Origin: Halobacteriales archaeon
GTDB taxonomy: Archaea > Halobacteriota > Halobacteria > Halorutilales > JAHENH01
Assembly: GCA_018609935.1 (NCBI GenBank)
Contig: JAHENH010000049.1
Coordinates: 1 to 14,500, forward strand
Length of the DNA: 14,500 nucleotides
Direction of reading: 5' to 3'
Part shown: one piece after another, positions 12,847 to 14,500 of the stretch
Numbering within the stretch: position 1 is the first letter of the stretch
Layout: each line of letters opens with the position of its first letter
The notes under the pieces: generated by a model
What the model was told of the DNA's origin: nothing
The model's input: only the letters and a program-made list of their open reading frames with translations
The model's database searches: none
Made by a program: the position numbers and the translations under genes

Positions 12847-13151
12847 ATTCCCTTAAAACAATATATATCTAACAAAATAAAAGAAATATGTTATATTTTT
12901 CTATAATGAATTTAAATATTATAATAAGATATTTCTGCTGAAACAGACCCCATAAAATCTATTATTAGTTATATGTTTTTTTGATTCCAAGAGAAAAAAC
13001 CTACTAATACAACCCCATAAAAAACAAAAAGTACCCTTCAATAAAATCACAGCATATAGATATAGTATTTAAATTATTTTTTCTTTAATCCTACAAAATA
13101 TCCTGGTTACCAACCATAGATTTATACATCTGGAACATATTCTTGCAGTAT
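12847..13151. other. Divergent intergenic region
   Basis: This holds the promoters of the PAS gene (GATATATATTG on the minus strand near 12861-12871, or CTTTTATTTTG near 12873-12883) and of the beta-helix gene (TTTATA at 13121-13126). I see no gene or RNA in the remainder. The base composition changes from AT-rich to nearly balanced at the start of the right-hand gene. Confidence 0.5.
13115..13130 (+). promoter_or_regulatory. TATA box of the beta-helix gene
   Basis: CATAGATTTATACATC has the TATA core TTTATA centred about 28 bases before the ATG at 13152, preceded by ACC that could be part of a BRE. It predicts a leaderless or nearly leaderless transcript. Confidence 0.5.
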
Positions 13152-14500
13152 ATGTCTGACAGAAAAATGGGTGATTTTGACAGACGTAAGTTTTTACGTG
13201 TAGCTGGCGTAGCAGGTATAGGGCTTTATGGAATAAAAACTTTTTCAGTCATTGCAACTGGTTCCCATCCTTCTGGGTGTGAGATATTAGTTGATCCTAG
13301 CGATCCACATGCGGATGCCTCGACAGTTCAGGGAGGAGTCGATATGGCAAGTCCTGGAGACACAGTATGTGTTATGCCAGGTACGTATGAAGAAAGTGTG
13401 TTCATAGATAAGTCGTTTATTACTCTTCAAGGAATAGACAATCCGGTTATCGAAGCTCCAGACGATATGAGTGATCCCTCTTTCGATGCTGCCGTCCCAC
13501 TTCACATAAAAGGGGCCGACGGGATAACAGTTCGGGGATTTACAATCAAGAATGAACATGGCCCACGTGGAATAATAGTCGGCAACGCTGGAACTAGTGC
13601 TGGTTCAGGCGCCGATGTCAGTAATATCCTGATAGAGAAAAACATTATAACCATCAAGTTTGATACCACTAGTATAACGGGTTCTGGAAACGAAATCCGG
13701 GGTATATTCGTCCGTAGCCGAGGTGAAGATATCATTATAAAAAACAACATGATACAGGACCTAGCAGATACTGCAGGTGACGGTTCAGGTGCAAGTGGAA
13801 TCTCGATACTTCAAAGTAATGATGGAGCGGACGCACTTGAGGATGTCCTAATCTATGGCAATACCGTTTCAAACGTAACTACTTCCGACAGTGGCTGGAC
13901 ATCTGCGAAGGGCATCCATTTTGACGGACAGGTAAATGACGCGAGGATAGAGCACAATGTAATTAAAGGAATTGGAGACGGTACTAGCGCACAGGCAAAA
14001 GGAATCACGCTGACAGAGATCCCCAACACAGATCCTCGGATAGGACCTGAGAATTTTGTGATTCGGAGAAACGATATAAGCGGCCTAAACGCGGACGACA
14101 CTGCTGATTTCGGGGATGCATCGGACTCAGACGAAGAAGAAATGGCACTCTTCGTCGGTGGCTACCAAAACCTCGGAGACGATCACAGAGTCGAAAAGAA
14201 CAACTTAGGCGGGGCCATTTGGCGCTTTAGTGTATCGCAATCAGGATTCGATCCCAGCGAAGCTGACACTCTACAAGCTGAGTGCAACTGGTGGGGCGAC
14301 AAGACAGGGCCATCTGGGAGAGGTCCCGGAGACGGCGAGGAAGCCATTGGTTTTGTTGACTTTATTCCGTGGCTGACTGGAGAACTTGGACTTGACGAAG
14401 AGGAAGAAAACGAGGAAGTGCACTGTAACGGAAGACCCGGAGACGATGCCCAGATAGAAGAAGATGAAGAAGATGAAGAAGATGAAGAAGATGAAGAAGA
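13152..14500 (+). CDS. Tat-exported right-handed beta-helix protein (3' end beyond the window)
   Basis: The frame from ATG 13152 is open for 449 codons to the edge. The product starts MSDRKMGDFDRRKFLRVAGV, a twin-arginine signal (R11-R12, RRKFL) with a hydrophobic stretch to about residue 36, so it is exported folded. Next, DPSDPHADASTVQGGVDMAS and GDTVCVMPGTYEES match the start of periplasmic copper-binding/NosD-type parallel beta-helix proteins. Repeated helix rungs follow (ITVRGFTIKN, ILIEKNIITI, IIIKNNMIQDL, VLIYGNTVSNV, ARIEHNVIKGI, FVIRRNDISGL), and CNWWGDKTGPSG caps the fold. The part nearest the edge is an acidic EED repeat, probably a linker to a surface anchor. Substrate unknown; polysaccharide binding or cleavage is usual. 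Codons are GC-richer (GCC, GGC, CGG) than anywhere else in the window and the protein is acidic, pointing to transfer from a haloarchaeon. Confidence 0.85.
   Translation, partial: MSDRKMGDFDRRKFLRVAGVAGIGLYGIKTFSVIATGSHPSGCEILVDPSDPHADASTVQGGVDMASPGDTVCVMPGTYEESVFIDKSFITLQGIDNPVIEAPDDMSDPSFDAAVPLHIKGADGITVRGFTIKNEHGPRGIIVGNAGTSAGSGADVSNILIEKNIITIKFDTTSITGSGNEIRGIFVRSRGEDIIIKNNMIQDLADTAGDGSGASGISILQSNDGADALEDVLIYGNTVSNVTTSDSGWTSAKGIHFDGQVNDARIEHNVIKGIGDGTSAQAKGITLTEIPNTDPRIGPENFVIRRNDISGLNADDTADFGDASDSDEEEMALFVGGYQNLGDDHRVEKNNLGGAIWRFSVSQSGFDPSEADTLQAECNWWGDKTGPSGRGPGDGEEAIGFVDFIPWLTGELGLDEEEENEEVHCNGRPGDDAQIEEDEEDEEDEEDEE
14457..14500 (+). repeat. GATGAAGAA tandem repeat encoding an acidic linker
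   Basis: From 14457 the sequence is a 9-base repeat giving Asp-Glu-Glu over and over. It continues past the window end, so its length is unknown. Such repeats change copy number easily without shifting frame. Confidence 0.9.

Noticed and set aside
13287..14101. Three minus-strand reading frames within the beta-helix gene
   Set aside because: The plus strand has a single unbroken 449-codon frame with Tat signal and beta-helix repeats; these are shadows in GC-richer DNA.
1..14500. tRNA or rRNA genes and insertion-sequence ends
   Set aside because: I looked for GC-rich cloverleaf-like islands and transposase motifs in the gaps and saw none; in such AT-rich DNA a structured RNA should stand out.

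Overview
This window reads as very AT-rich DNA from a euryarchaeon. Evidence for archaea: an archaeal TFB (transcription factor IIB), an Orc1/Cdc6 initiator, two VapBC toxin-antitoxin pairs of archaeal type, TATA-type promoters placed for leaderless or short-leader transcripts, and T-tract terminators. Several proteins (TFB, the NuoF/SLBB-like protein, the DUF-type membrane hydrolase, the OB-fold membrane protein, the PAS protein) resemble haloarchaeal families, but the DNA is far too AT-rich for an ordinary haloarchaeon. A low-GC relative of the Halobacteria, such as a Methanonatronarchaeia-like lineage, fits; this is an inference from recall, not from a search.

Layout, left to right: 1-193 (-) is the 5' end of a secreted protein gene. 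496-1587 (+) is a compact flavoprotein-like gene of the NuoF/PduS/RnfC group without Fe-S cysteines. 1832-2366 (+) is a secreted protein gene broken at a run of seven G. 2736-3366 (+) is vapBC pair 1, which ends against a triple T-rich repeat shared with the end of the convergent tfb gene (3494-4471, -). 4648-4728 (+) is a 26-residue membrane peptide gene. 4971-5839 (+) is a short-chain dehydrogenase gene disrupted by a perfect 125-bp tandem duplication. 5840-7000 is a gene graveyard holding a decayed copy of the small membrane peptide, a minus-strand C-terminal fragment and a winged-helix-like pseudogene. 7001-7692 (+) is vapBC pair 2. 7693-8800 is a second graveyard.

From 12846 down to 8801 everything reads on the minus strand: a PAS sensor fragment fused by an apparent deletion to an OB-fold membrane protein, a YdjM-like membrane hydrolase, an AT-rich palindromic region that could be an origin, cdc6, and two unrecognised coiled-coil-rich genes that look co-transcribed. 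13152-14500 (+) is a Tat-exported parallel beta-helix protein with visibly higher GC and acidic composition, cut off by the window end within a GAT-GAA-GAA repeat; it looks acquired from a halophile.

The dominant theme is decay and rearrangement: a homopolymer frameshift, a microhomology tandem duplication, a deletion fusion, and several multi-stop relics, with both toxin-antitoxin pairs left intact among them. Some single-base lesions could be sequencing errors, but the duplication, the fusion and the multi-stop relics cannot easily be explained that way.
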